Of a stretch of 64,000 bases of DNA, positions 44,816 to 52,957 are shown piece by piece; the first letter of the stretch is position 1, and every line of letters begins with the position of its first letter. The notes under the pieces are model-generated. The model worked only from the letters and a program-made list of their open reading frames with translations, was not told the origin of the DNA and ran no database searches. Origin of the DNA: Bacteroidales bacterium (GTDB taxonomy: Bacteria > Bacteroidota > Bacteroidia > Bacteroidales > Tenuifilaceae). Both the position numbers and the translations under genes were made by a program. Location: assembly GCA_003818205.1 (NCBI GenBank), contig RPRQ01000001.1, positions 62,001 through 126,000 on the forward strand. Direction: 5' to 3'.

Positions 44816-44947
44816 ATTGCAGTTCAGCAATCTAAATCCTTATTCTATTTGAAACAACTATACAGTAGATTTTTTTTTGCTTTCTAAACCAGCTAAGTCA
44901 ATATTGTAATTCATTATTAACCGAGAAAAAAAATCTAAATTCAATAG

Positions 44948-45105
44948 GTAGCAGCGATGCTGCTTCTAGTTAAAATATAATCATCTATTCTACAAATAGT
45001 TCGCAGCAATGCTGCTTTTTAAAGTCGCAGAGCGATGACCTATTTGTAGTAATTCTTATTATAACGAAAATCAAGCCCCGTTAGGCCTGCCTGCCGGTAG
45101 GCAGG
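44948..45105. repeat. REP-like hairpin cluster of GCAGCnATGCTGC type with a nested GC palindrome
   Basis: Two hairpins GCAGCGATGCTGC and GCAGCAATGCTGC, with CTACAAATAG between, are followed by GTCGCAGAGCGATGACCTAT. A further unit starts GCCCCGTTAGG and ends GGTGACCTAT; between these halves sits CCTGCCTGCCGGTAGGCAGG (45086-45105). The rest of 44816-45402 has no gene; a CTTTCAG...CTGAAAG hairpin lies near 45247-45271. Confidence 0.65.
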
Positions 45106-45402
45106 GGTGACCTATACATTGAATGTAGTAATATCAAGTATTTCATAAATTAGTAATATTTTAGTCGGTCAATAGTGATTGTAATTGTTTTCTAAAATTA
45201 AGGATGCAATGTCGTTTAATTAAGGATTTTTATAATTGACGCTTTCAGGTCTTCCGACTCTGAAAGGTCAATCAAGTTGGTTAACCTGTCAGCGTTTTAT
45301 CAACCTAAAGTAAACGACATTGAATAAGGATGAGCCCAATCACTAAAATTCTTATTGCGGCTTCGTTGGATTTGAATATCTTTGCTGTCAACTGTTATTG
45401 CG

Positions 45403-46224
45403 ATGGAGAATAGCTCAGAGGAAAGAAAACCTATAATACTGGTTACCAACGATGATGGATTTCGTGCCAAAGGGATTGAAGCGTTAATCGAAATGGTTAA
45501 GCCTTTCGGGAGGGTTATTGCTGTTGCCCCCGATGAGGGCAATTCAGGGATGTCGCATGCTATTACCATTAAAACGCCATTAAGGCTTAAACGGCGAAAA
45601 CGTACCGATGATGTTGAACTCTACTCGGTGAATGGTACTCCCGTTGATTGCGTAAAGCTAGCCATGAATCAGCTTTTCCATATACCACCCGATTTAATAG
45701 TATCGGGGGTTAACCATGGGTCTAACTCATCGGTAAGCATCTTCTACTCGGGTACAATGGCAGCAACCATCGAGGGTTGCCTTTACAATATTCCATCCAT
45801 TGGCTTTTCGTTACTCGATTATACTAGCAACCCCGATTTCAACGCTGCTGTCCATTTTGGCCAAAGCATTGTTCAAAACGTTTTAGAAAAAGGGTTAATG
45901 ACAGGTACATGCCTTAACGTTAACATTCCTGTTCTGAGAATTGATGAAATCAAGGGGGTTAAGGTTTGCAGGCAGAACAGCGGGATTTGGAAGGAGGAGT
46001 TCGATAAACGCTCCGACCCACGTGGGCAGGAATATTTTTGGCTAACTGGCTATTTCCATAATAATGAGCCCGATGCAACCGATACCGATGAATGGGCTTT
46101 GGCAAATGGGTACATATCGATTGTGCCCATAACCATCGATCTTACTAGATATCAGGAATTAGAAAGGTTGAGAACATGGAATTTTACTATAAACGATAAA
46201 AAATATGCTACAAAAAATCGATAA
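45403..46224 (+). CDS. surE: 5'-nucleotidase SurE
   Basis: 273 residues from the ATG at 45403 (a TTG at 45382 is less likely). Metal site VTNDDGFRAKGI, APDEGNSGMSH and SGVNHGSNSS are the SurE signatures. SurE removes phosphate from nucleoside 5'/3'-monophosphates and short polyphosphate in the cytoplasm. It overlaps the next small membrane gene by 20 bp, so it forms an operon with that gene and lpxB. Confidence 0.95.
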   Translation: MENSSEERKPIILVTNDDGFRAKGIEALIEMVKPFGRVIAVAPDEGNSGMSHAITIKTPLRLKRRKRTDDVELYSVNGTPVDCVKLAMNQLFHIPPDLIVSGVNHGSNSSVSIFYSGTMAATIEGCLYNIPSIGFSLLDYTSNPDFNAAVHFGQSIVQNVLEKGLMTGTCLNVNIPVLRIDEIKGVKVCRQNSGIWKEEFDKRSDPRGQEYFWLTGYFHNNEPDATDTDEWALANGYISIVPITIDLTRYQELERLRTWNFTINDKKYATKNR

Positions 46225-46498
46225 GTTTTGGATCGGACTTGTACTCGGATTAATTGTACCCACCATTACGCTATTAGTATTCTATTTTGTTGCCTACTCA
46301 AAGAATAGTAATATTACGTACTACGAAATGATTATGGTAAAGAGTCTTTTCTCCAAGGTGTTGAGCCTAGCAGTTATTCCAAGCGCAGGGGTATTCTTCC
46401 TATTCGTTTGGGCTAACAGGCTAAATGCCGCAAAGGGTGTTTTAACCGCCACTTTTATTATCGCTTTGTTTGTTTTTGGTATAAAAATCTTTGGTTAG
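46205..46498 (+). CDS. Small membrane protein between surE and lpxB
   Basis: 97 residues with three hydrophobic segments (IGLVLGLIVPTITLLVFYFVA, split by loops; SLAVIPSAGVFFLFVW; TATFIIALFVFGIKIF). No known domain. The 20 bp overlap with surE and the 28 bp gap to lpxB suggest co-expression. Similar small membrane proteins stand in this position in other Bacteroidota. Role unknown; an accessory part in lipid A supply is only a guess. Confidence 0.8.
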   Translation: MLQKIDKFWIGLVLGLIVPTITLLVFYFVAYSKNSNITYYEMIMVKSLFSKVLSLAVIPSAGVFFLFVWANRLNAAKGVLTATFIIALFVFGIKIFG

Positions 46499-46526
46499 GT
46501 TTAACCTCAATTTACTGATTGATTAG

Positions 46527-47648
46527 ATGAAGTATTATATTGTTGCAGGTGAAGCATCTGGCGATTTACACGCATCGAATCTAATGCGTGGGATCAAAAA
46601 AAAGGATTCGAACGCTGAGTTTCGTTTTTTTGGTGGCGATTTGATGAAAGCCCAAGGGGGTACTCTCGTTAAGCACTACCGTGAGATGGCTTTTATGGGT
46701 TTTATCGAGGTATTGATGAATATTAGGTCAATTGCCCAGAACCTAAAAGCCTGCAAGGAGGATATTATTACCTACAAACCCGATGTAGTTATTCTGGTTG
46801 ACTATCCTGGTTTTAATCTTCGCATTGCCCGATTCTCAAAGGAGTCGGGGTTTAAGGTATTCTACTACATAGCTCCGAAGGTTTGGGCATGGAAGGAATC
46901 AAGGGTTAAGATTATCAAGAGGTATGTCGATCAACTTTTTATCATCTTTCCATTCGAGATAGAGTATTTCCGAAATCATTCCATCGAGCCAATTTTTGAG
47001 GGTAATCCATCCATCGATGCTATAGCTTTTAAGTTGAATAAGGATCAAACGTTCAACGATTTTGTAAAGCAGAATAGCCTGCCCGAAAAGCCAATTATTG
47101 CTCTAGTTGCGGGTAGCCGAAAGCAGGAGATTAAGTATAACCTACCCCAAATGCTGAAGATGGTTGAAAAGTTTCCCGATTACCAATTTGTTATTGCTGG
47201 TGCGCCATCGCTTAACCTTAGCGTTTACCAGCAGTATATAAACGATACCCCTGTTTCAATTGTATATAATCAAACCTATCAGCTATTTAAGCATAGCACG
47301 TTAGCATTGGTAACCTCTGGGACGGCTACATTGGAATCGGCTTTACTCGATACCCCTGAGGTAGTTTGCTATAAGGGAGGCTTGTTATCCATGCTTATCG
47401 CATGGATTGTCATTAAGGTTAAGTATATTTCGCTGGTAAACCTCATTATGAATCGCGAGGTGGTTACCGAACTTAAACAGTATGATCTGAATCCCTCCCG
47501 ATTGTATAAGGAGACGTCAACCCTGCTACCGGGTAACCCTAAACGTAATGAGATGCTTAACGATTTTTCAAAGTTAAAAGAGGTCTTAGGTGGTGAGGGT
47601 GCATCGGAGCGAGTTGGCGCAAGGGTTGTGAGTATTTTAATGAACTAA
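46527..47648 (+). CDS. lpxB: Lipid-A-disaccharide synthase
   Basis: 373 residues, GT19 family. Signature blocks are VAGEASGDLHASNL at the start, MGFIEVL, YIAPKVWAWKESR and LVAGSRKQEIKYNLP. The enzyme joins UDP-diacylglucosamine and lipid X to form the lipid A disaccharide on the inner face of the cytoplasmic membrane, so the organism makes lipopolysaccharide-type lipid A. Length and start are normal. It is followed 13 bp later by the SpoIID-like gene. Confidence 0.96.
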   Translation: MKYYIVAGEASGDLHASNLMRGIKKKDSNAEFRFFGGDLMKAQGGTLVKHYREMAFMGFIEVLMNIRSIAQNLKACKEDIITYKPDVVILVDYPGFNLRIARFSKESGFKVFYYIAPKVWAWKESRVKIIKRYVDQLFIIFPFEIEYFRNHSIEPIFEGNPSIDAIAFKLNKDQTFNDFVKQNSLPEKPIIALVAGSRKQEIKYNLPQMLKMVEKFPDYQFVIAGAPSLNLSVYQQYINDTPVSIVYNQTYQLFKHSTLALVTSGTATLESALLDTPEVVCYKGGLLSMLIAWIVIKVKYISLVNLIMNREVVTELKQYDLNPSRLYKETSTLLPGNPKRNEMLNDFSKLKEVLGGEGASERVGARVVSILMN

Positions 47649-47661
47649 TCTTGAATTTGCA

Positions 47662-48873
47662 ATGAATAGGATTATCTTATCGGTTTTAGGTTTTTTGCTT
47701 AGCACTAATATTTATTCACAGAAAGTTGGCATTAGCCTTTTTAACGATTTAAACTTAAATACTGTTCTTATTACTCCAACCGAGGGTAGCTATAAATTGA
47801 TAACCGCTAAGGGTGAAATTAAACTTTTAACCGATCAGATTATTTACCTGAGCAAAATTGGCGATTCTATACTTGTTCGGGATGCAAACTCTAACCTTGG
47901 AACATGGGCAAGGGTATCCATAGTTGGTCAAACCGAGGAGGATGTTATCAGGGTTAAACCCATTCTTCCATCCTTTCCTGCTAGGAAGTATAACGATAAT
48001 CTCAGCTTTTATGTGGAGTTCAATCGGTTGATGACCATTAACATGATTGACCGTGAGAAGTACATTGCCTGCGTTGTTGAAGCCGAGGCGGGTCCAAATC
48101 GGGAGGAGGAGTTTTACAAAGCACAATCGTTGATTGCAAGGACTTTTGCTATGGGTCATCTGGAGAAGCACAAAGGCGAGGGCTTTAATCTTTGCGATGG
48201 AACGCATTGCCAAGCATATAAGGGAATTATTGGATTTGATAGGAGTATTTACGAAGCTACACTTGCAACTGAAGGTGAGGTTATTGTTGATACATCAAAG
48301 CAGTTTATAACCGCTGCGTTCCACTCCAATTGTGGAGGTTTTACAGCCAATTCGCAGGATGTGTGGCTAACCTCAAAACCTTATCTCGTGTCGGTTGAGG
48401 ATAAGTATTGTACGAGTTCCCGAAATGCCAGTTGGGAGGTTACCATTACGCTTAGGAACTGGAAAATATTTCTTCAATCCAAAGGGGTAGATACTACGCT
48501 AATTGCTGATGTTAAGCAATATAGTTATAAACCGAAGTTTCGTCCTGCTTATTATCCGATATTAAATCAGAAAATTCCGATGACTCAATTCCGAAGCTAC
48601 TTCGGGCTTCGTTCTGCGTATTTCTCTGTTCAGGTTCATAAAAACGAGGTGAGGCTAAACGGTCGTGGTTACGGTCATGGTGTGGGTTTATGCCAAGAGG
48701 GTGCAATGCAAATGGCTATGAGGGGTTGGAAATACGATAAAATAATATACTATTACTATAAAGGGGTAAGAATTGTGAATATTGCTGAAGTTGCCCTATC
48801 AACGCCAATTATTGATGGCGATTTTGATAAAAAAGACACAGTAAAGGTTGACGCAGTAAAGATTATTCAGTAG
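47662..48873 (+). CDS. SpoIID/LytB domain protein
   Basis: 403 residues with a signal peptide (about 1-19, NIYSQ). The SpoIID domain covers about 110-370: YIACVVEAEAGPN with the likely catalytic Glu, ARTFAMGHLEKHKG, FHSNCGGFTAN and the C-terminal GRGYGHGVGLCQEGAM. SpoIID proteins are lytic transglycosylases that act on peptidoglycan lacking stem peptides. A non-sporulating Gram-negative member probably works in cell-wall turnover. It is in the same transcript direction as lpxB and gldF, with short gaps. Confidence 0.9.
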   Translation: MNRIILSVLGFLLSTNIYSQKVGISLFNDLNLNTVLITPTEGSYKLITAKGEIKLLTDQIIYLSKIGDSILVRDANSNLGTWARVSIVGQTEEDVIRVKPILPSFPARKYNDNLSFYVEFNRLMTINMIDREKYIACVVEAEAGPNREEEFYKAQSLIARTFAMGHLEKHKGEGFNLCDGTHCQAYKGIIGFDRSIYEATLATEGEVIVDTSKQFITAAFHSNCGGFTANSQDVWLTSKPYLVSVEDKYCTSSRNASWEVTITLRNWKIFLQSKGVDTTLIADVKQYSYKPKFRPAYYPILNQKIPMTQFRSYFGLRSAYFSVQVHKNEVRLNGRGYGHGVGLCQEGAMQMAMRGWKYDKIIYYYYKGVRIVNIAEVALSTPIIDGDFDKKDTVKVDAVKIIQ

Positions 48874-48899
48874 TATTTTTCATTTTTAATTAATAATCG

Positions 48900-49631
48900 A
48901 TGTTTGCAATATTTGTAAAAGAGGTTAGTGGTTTTTTTTCATCGTTAAGCGGTTACATTGCAGCAGCATTATTCCTTGTTATTAACGGGCTTGCTATTTG
49001 GGTGTTCCCTGGTGCAATGAATATTCTAGATAGCGGTTACTCAACACTTGAGACCCTTTTTGTTATTGCCCCTTGGGTATTCCTATTCCTCGTTCCTGCA
49101 ATTACCATGAAAACCTTTGCCGAGGAGAAGAAGAACGGTACAATTGAGCTACTGCTTACCCGTCCAATCAGCGATTTAAATTTAGTGCTTGGGAAGTATT
49201 TCGCATCGGTATTACTTGTTCTGCTTATATTGATTCCTTCTCTAACATTTTTTCTATCCATATACCTTTTAGGTAGCCCTGTTGGCAATATCGATACTGG
49301 GGGTACTTGGGGATCGTTTATCGGCCTGTTTTTTCTTGCCGCAGGTTATGCTGCCATTGGAGTTTTTTCGTCGAGTTTTACCGATAATCAGATTGTTTCG
49401 TTTTTGCTAGCCATTGTTATCTCGTTATTCTTCTTTAGCGGATTCGAATCCATTGCCTCGCTTGGAGCTTTTTCCGAATTTAAATATTTTCTTGTTCAGC
49501 TGGGTATTAACGAGCACTATAGCTCGATGAGCCGTGGCGTTATCGATACCCGCGATGTTATCTATTTTGCTTGTCTCTCAACATTTTTTATCATTGCAGC
49601 TCGCATCAAAATTCAAAGCAGAAAATGGTAA
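48900..49631 (+). CDS. gldF: Gliding-motility-associated ABC transporter permease
   Basis: 243 residues with six membrane helices of the ABC-2 permease type. The opening EVSGFFSSLSGYIAAALFLVI and FAEEKKNGTIELLLTRPIS are typical of GldF. GldF and GldG form an ABC transporter needed for gliding in some flavobacteria; the ATPase GldA is encoded elsewhere. Non-gliding Bacteroidales also carry it. The gap to gldG is 18 bp. Confidence 0.92.
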   Translation: MFAIFVKEVSGFFSSLSGYIAAALFLVINGLAIWVFPGAMNILDSGYSTLETLFVIAPWVFLFLVPAITMKTFAEEKKNGTIELLLTRPISDLNLVLGKYFASVLLVLLILIPSLTFFLSIYLLGSPVGNIDTGGTWGSFIGLFFLAAGYAAIGVFSSSFTDNQIVSFLLAIVISLFFFSGFESIASLGAFSEFKYFLVQLGINEHYSSMSRGVIDTRDVIYFACLSTFFIIAARIKIQSRKW

Positions 49632-49649
49632 ATCTAATTTGCTTTTAAC

Positions 49650-51350
49650 ATGCCACATCAAGAAAAGAAAAGAAATATAGTTCAGCTAATAGTATCAATT
49701 ACAGCGATAATCTTCATCAGCTACATCTCAAGCATTATTTATTGGCGAATCGATTTAACCTCTGAAAAACGATACACCCTATCAACGGTTACAAAGAATA
49801 CCCTAAAGGGGTTAAAGGATGCTGCTTACATCAAGGTATTCTTGGATGGTGATATGCCCATTGGCTTTCAGCGAATGCAAAAGTCGCTAAAGGAAACCCT
49901 CGATGAGTTCAGGGTTTATGCTGGTGAAGATATTCAATATGAGTTCATTAACCCTTCAGAGAGTACAGACCCCAAGGTTCGGGATGAGCTATTTAAAGAC
50001 TTAATCGATAAGGGCCTACAACCAACCAATGTTCAGGTTAACGAAAAGGATGGTGGTAAGGCTCAGAAACTGCTCTACCCTGGTTGTATTATCTCATATT
50101 TGGGTAAAGAGATTGCGATCAATCTGCTTAATAATAACCCTGCCCTTTCGGGCGATGAGAATATCAACTTATCCATTCAGAACTTTGAGTTCTACTTAGT
50201 TGATGCCATTATAAAGTTAAGTACCGAAGAGCTGCCCAAACTTGCTTTTCTCCTTGGGCACGGTGAATTAGATCAATACGAATCGGGCGATATCGATAAA
50301 AATTTATCGGAATACTACGATACGTATAGGGTAGAGATGAATGGCGATATCGCTGCGCTTGATCCTTATAAAATTGTAATCATTGCGGGGCCAATCAGCC
50401 CTGTTCCCGAGGCCGATAAACTAGTAATCGATCAGTACATTATGAAAGGGGGTCTAGTGCTTTGGTTGGTCGATCCTGTTTCAGTAAGCGTCGATAGCCT
50501 TTCGCAGGGAGCAACCACATTGGCTAATATTAATCAGCACAACCTCGACGATCAGCTATTCCGTTATGGGGTTAGGTTAAACCCATCGTTAATTCAGGAT
50601 TTACAATGCGCTTTCATACCTGTCAACACTTCTCTGCCAGGTCAGGAGCCAAAATTTGTTGCTTCTCCTTGGGTTTACTACCCGCTTTTATCAGCATCGG
50701 GGGGTAACCCGATTACACGAAACCTGAATATGATCAAAGCGCAATTCATTAGCCCAATCGATACGGTAGGTGGAAGTGATGATGTGAAGAAAACCATATT
50801 TTTAACCACATCGCCGAGCTCACGAACCCTGAATGTGCCGCTATTCGTGAACTTGGGCGAGATAAATAGAAGCCCTCTGGAACGAGAGTTCAGGCATTCC
50901 AATATTCCTGTTGCCCTTCTGCTTGAGGGAACTTTTAAATCGGTATTTCAGAATAGGCCCTTATCAAAGCTGAATCATGGAAAACCCTTTGATTTCAAGC
51001 CAATAAGTGAACCTACTAGGATGATTGTTGTTTCTGATGCAGATATCATCAAAAACGATGTTCGCCATCGACCCGATGGTGCTTTTATATCACCTTTGGG
51101 GTACGACCGCTATACCAAGAAAACATTTGGTAATAAGGATTTGGTCATGAACATGGTTAAGTACCTTGATGACGATCGCGGCTTGATGAGCCTGAGAACT
51201 CGCGATTTTAAACTTAGGATGCTCGATAGGAAGAAGATTACCGAATCGAGGATTGCATGGCAGCTATTTAACCTTATAACACCTTCGGTAATTCTTATTA
51301 TTGCTGGATTGGTATGGCTTTACATCAGAAAGAGAAAATTTACACGATAA
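49650..51350 (+). CDS. gldG: Gliding-motility-associated ABC transporter auxiliary component
   Basis: 566 residues. One N-terminal membrane helix (about 11-30), a large extracytoplasmic part with the ABC-auxiliary domain (about 40-330; LPKLAFLLGHGELDQ, VVIIAGPISPVPEADK), and a C-terminal membrane helix (SVILIIAGLVWLYIRKRKF). It matches GldG in length and layout. It works with GldF in the cell envelope. The gene normally next in the cluster (DUF4340-like, at 55002) is displaced by 3.65 kb of accessory DNA. Confidence 0.92.
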   Translation: MPHQEKKRNIVQLIVSITAIIFISYISSIIYWRIDLTSEKRYTLSTVTKNTLKGLKDAAYIKVFLDGDMPIGFQRMQKSLKETLDEFRVYAGEDIQYEFINPSESTDPKVRDELFKDLIDKGLQPTNVQVNEKDGGKAQKLLYPGCIISYLGKEIAINLLNNNPALSGDENINLSIQNFEFYLVDAIIKLSTEELPKLAFLLGHGELDQYESGDIDKNLSEYYDTYRVEMNGDIAALDPYKIVIIAGPISPVPEADKLVIDQYIMKGGLVLWLVDPVSVSVDSLSQGATTLANINQHNLDDQLFRYGVRLNPSLIQDLQCAFIPVNTSLPGQEPKFVASPWVYYPLLSASGGNPITRNLNMIKAQFISPIDTVGGSDDVKKTIFLTTSPSSRTLNVPLFVNLGEINRSPLEREFRHSNIPVALLLEGTFKSVFQNRPLSKLNHGKPFDFKPISEPTRMIVVSDADIIKNDVRHRPDGAFISPLGYDRYTKKTFGNKDLVMNMVKYLDDDRGLMSLRTRDFKLRMLDRKKITESRIAWQLFNLITPSVILIIAGLVWLYIRKRKFTR

Positions 51351-51565
51351 TTATTAAGGCATCGTTGACTTGAAAATATCTTCAACCTCAATCGATTTCT
51401 GCCGAATTTTAAATTTGTAGTTAGTTAAGTTTTTGCTAACTTGGCTTTCATTCAGCGTTGTATGGCTATGGGAGATTATCTTCCTGTGTGGTTCTGCTGC
51501 ATAGCTGTTTGCACAAGGATATTTGATAGCAATTATCGCCAAACGACTTAACTGCCAATGAAGTA
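51351..51565. other. Junction between gldG and the accessory block
   Basis: 215 bases without a credible gene. A 30-codon frame at about 51465-51555 is not convincing. This is the left boundary of the inserted block. No att site, tRNA or clear repeat pair with the right boundary was seen. Confidence 0.4.
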
Positions 51566-52330
51566 ATGATAAAGAAAGAACGACTAAGCTCAAATACGCT
51601 TTTTAATTTTACATCCGAAGCAAAGTATTTTTATTTGAAACTACAAAATGGATTTATTCCAAGATTCTATTTAGAAGACCTTTCAATCTTATTCAACAAA
51701 TCAGGAGCTGAATTTAAAAACGCATTTCCAATGGTTTGCTTTTGCGATATTCCTATCTCCCAGTTAAAGGATCATATGTGGATTTATGGTAAGTTTGGTA
51801 TTGGATTAACGAAAGAATGGGGAATAAAAAACAAATTGAACCCAGTATTGTATTTACCATCCTCCGAGTCTCAAATTATTGAACAGCTCACTTTGCTGCT
51901 TTCCAAGCTTAAAAAAATTGAAAAAACAGCAACTCCTGAAACAAAAGGTAGTTTGGTTGATTTGGAGTTTCATTTGTATCATATTCTGAGATACTGTAAA
52001 CTTTATCAAGGGAAGCAGGGTGATGACTTTTTAACTTTTTACGATGAGAAGGAGTGGCGCTACCTACCAGTAGTATCTGAATCGGATGATTACTTTTATC
52101 TTGCTGAAAAAGATTACAATAACTTACATGAAAGAGATATAGCGAATTCAACGATGCTTACTAAAAAGATAGATTTTCAGACAGAGGATATTAAGTATTT
52201 GGTAGTTCCCGCAAAAAAAGATGTTGATGGTTTAGTTAATTTTTTAACTAGCGAAACTAAATTTAATGCAAATCCGTTAGAGCTAGTAAGACGTATAATT
52301 ACAGTAGAAGAGATTGAAAATGATTTCTGA
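51566..52330 (+). CDS. AbiGi-like abortive infection protein
   Basis: 254 residues. The N-terminal half follows the AbiGi family pattern: LFNFTSEAKYFYLKLQNGFIP (residues 12-32), MVCFCDIPISQL and HMWIYGKFGIGLTKEWG, then NPVLYL. The C-terminal half has FYDEKEWRYLP, as in proteins that carry this domain. In lactococcal phage resistance AbiGi is the antitoxin partner of the nucleotidyltransferase toxin AbiGii. No AbiGii gene is next to it here, so it may act alone or with the neighbouring unknown genes. It is followed by an inverted repeat. Base composition is more AT-rich than gldG. Confidence 0.75.
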   Translation: MIKKERLSSNTLFNFTSEAKYFYLKLQNGFIPRFYLEDLSILFNKSGAEFKNAFPMVCFCDIPISQLKDHMWIYGKFGIGLTKEWGIKNKLNPVLYLPSSESQIIEQLTLLLSKLKKIEKTATPETKGSLVDLEFHLYHILRYCKLYQGKQGDDFLTFYDEKEWRYLPVVSESDDYFYLAEKDYNNLHERDIANSTMLTKKIDFQTEDIKYLVVPAKKDVDGLVNFLTSETKFNANPLELVRRIITVEEIENDF

Positions 52331-52344
52331 AATTGTAACTATTC

Positions 52345-52535
52345 ACCACGGAGACACTGACCTGCCCGCCGAGCCTTGGCAGGCGGGGATCACAGAGTTT
52401 TCTTTTAGCAATTGTTTTACAAGTAACAGAAAAGAATCGGGACATAACTTGGCAAACTGGTTTATGGCATGCAATACCAATATTTTTTTGAATAATCATC
52501 TCTGTTTGTTTCTGTGTTCTCTGTGTCTCCGTGGT
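52345..52535. repeat. 191 bp element with 13 bp inverted ends and nested GC palindrome
   Basis: ACCACGGAGACAC (52345-52357) and GTGTCTCCGTGGT (52523-52535) are perfect inverted copies. Between them lie the palindrome CCTGCCCGCCGAGCC...GGCAGGCGGG (52361-52387) and unremarkable AT-rich DNA. It occupies most of the 349 bp gap after the AbiGi gene; the remaining 52536-52679 shows nothing. Confidence 0.65.
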
Positions 52536-52679
52536 TTTCTTGTTTTTTATTTCTTCTAAAGCTGAATAGTTACCTGAAATTAAATTGATAAGATTAGTTG
52601 GAAATTATCCCAAATGGTATTACATTTGCTTACTGTTTTTGTAAACGAGATTAAAGTAATTTAAAATCAATTAGTTATA

Positions 52680-52886
52680 ATGAAGGTCGCTGTCCTTACG
52701 CATGAAGTTGTTGACAATAAGCTAGTTTTCAATGTTGAAAGGCAGGTTGAAGAAAAATCGTTTGATGAACTTGATGCACAAGGAAAATTCAGTGAAAATT
52801 TAAAAACTTTAAATATCCAACGATTTATTATTAGAAAAAGTAAGGAAATTGATAAAGTGTCATTGAATAAAGAGTTTAGAAGATAA
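52680..52886 (+). CDS. Small protein of unknown function
   Basis: 68 residues with a clear ATG, mixed charge (MKVAVLTHEVVDNKLVFNVE, then KSFDELDAQGKF and a basic tail KSKEIDKVSLNKEFRR). No motif recognised. It is followed immediately by a strong terminator-like hairpin and then by the 590-residue gene. Its position suggests a regulator or antitoxin-sized partner, but this is inference only. Confidence 0.5.
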   Translation: MKVAVLTHEVVDNKLVFNVERQVEEKSFDELDAQGKFSENLKTLNIQRFIIRKSKEIDKVSLNKEFRR

Positions 52887-52903
52887 TCCTAGCACTATAA
52901 ATT

Positions 52904-52938
52904 TAAAAAAAAGAGCCCCATTTTTGGGGTTTTTTTTT
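52904..52938 (+). terminator. Terminator or attenuator before the papain-like gene
   Basis: An A-run, GCCCCA, a short loop, TGGGG and nine T. It lies between the 68-residue gene and the start of the papain-like gene, 20 bp before the latter. It either separates two transcripts or attenuates one. Confidence 0.7.
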
Positions 52939-52957
52939 GAGAAATACTGTTCCCTAA

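Noticed and set aside
51465-51555. 30-codon frame between gldG and AbiGi
   Set aside because: Too short, no conserved features and no usable start context.
52314-52559. 81-codon plus-strand frame overlapping the AbiGi end
   Set aside because: It lies in the inverted-repeat element and its composition is that of the repeat, not of a protein.
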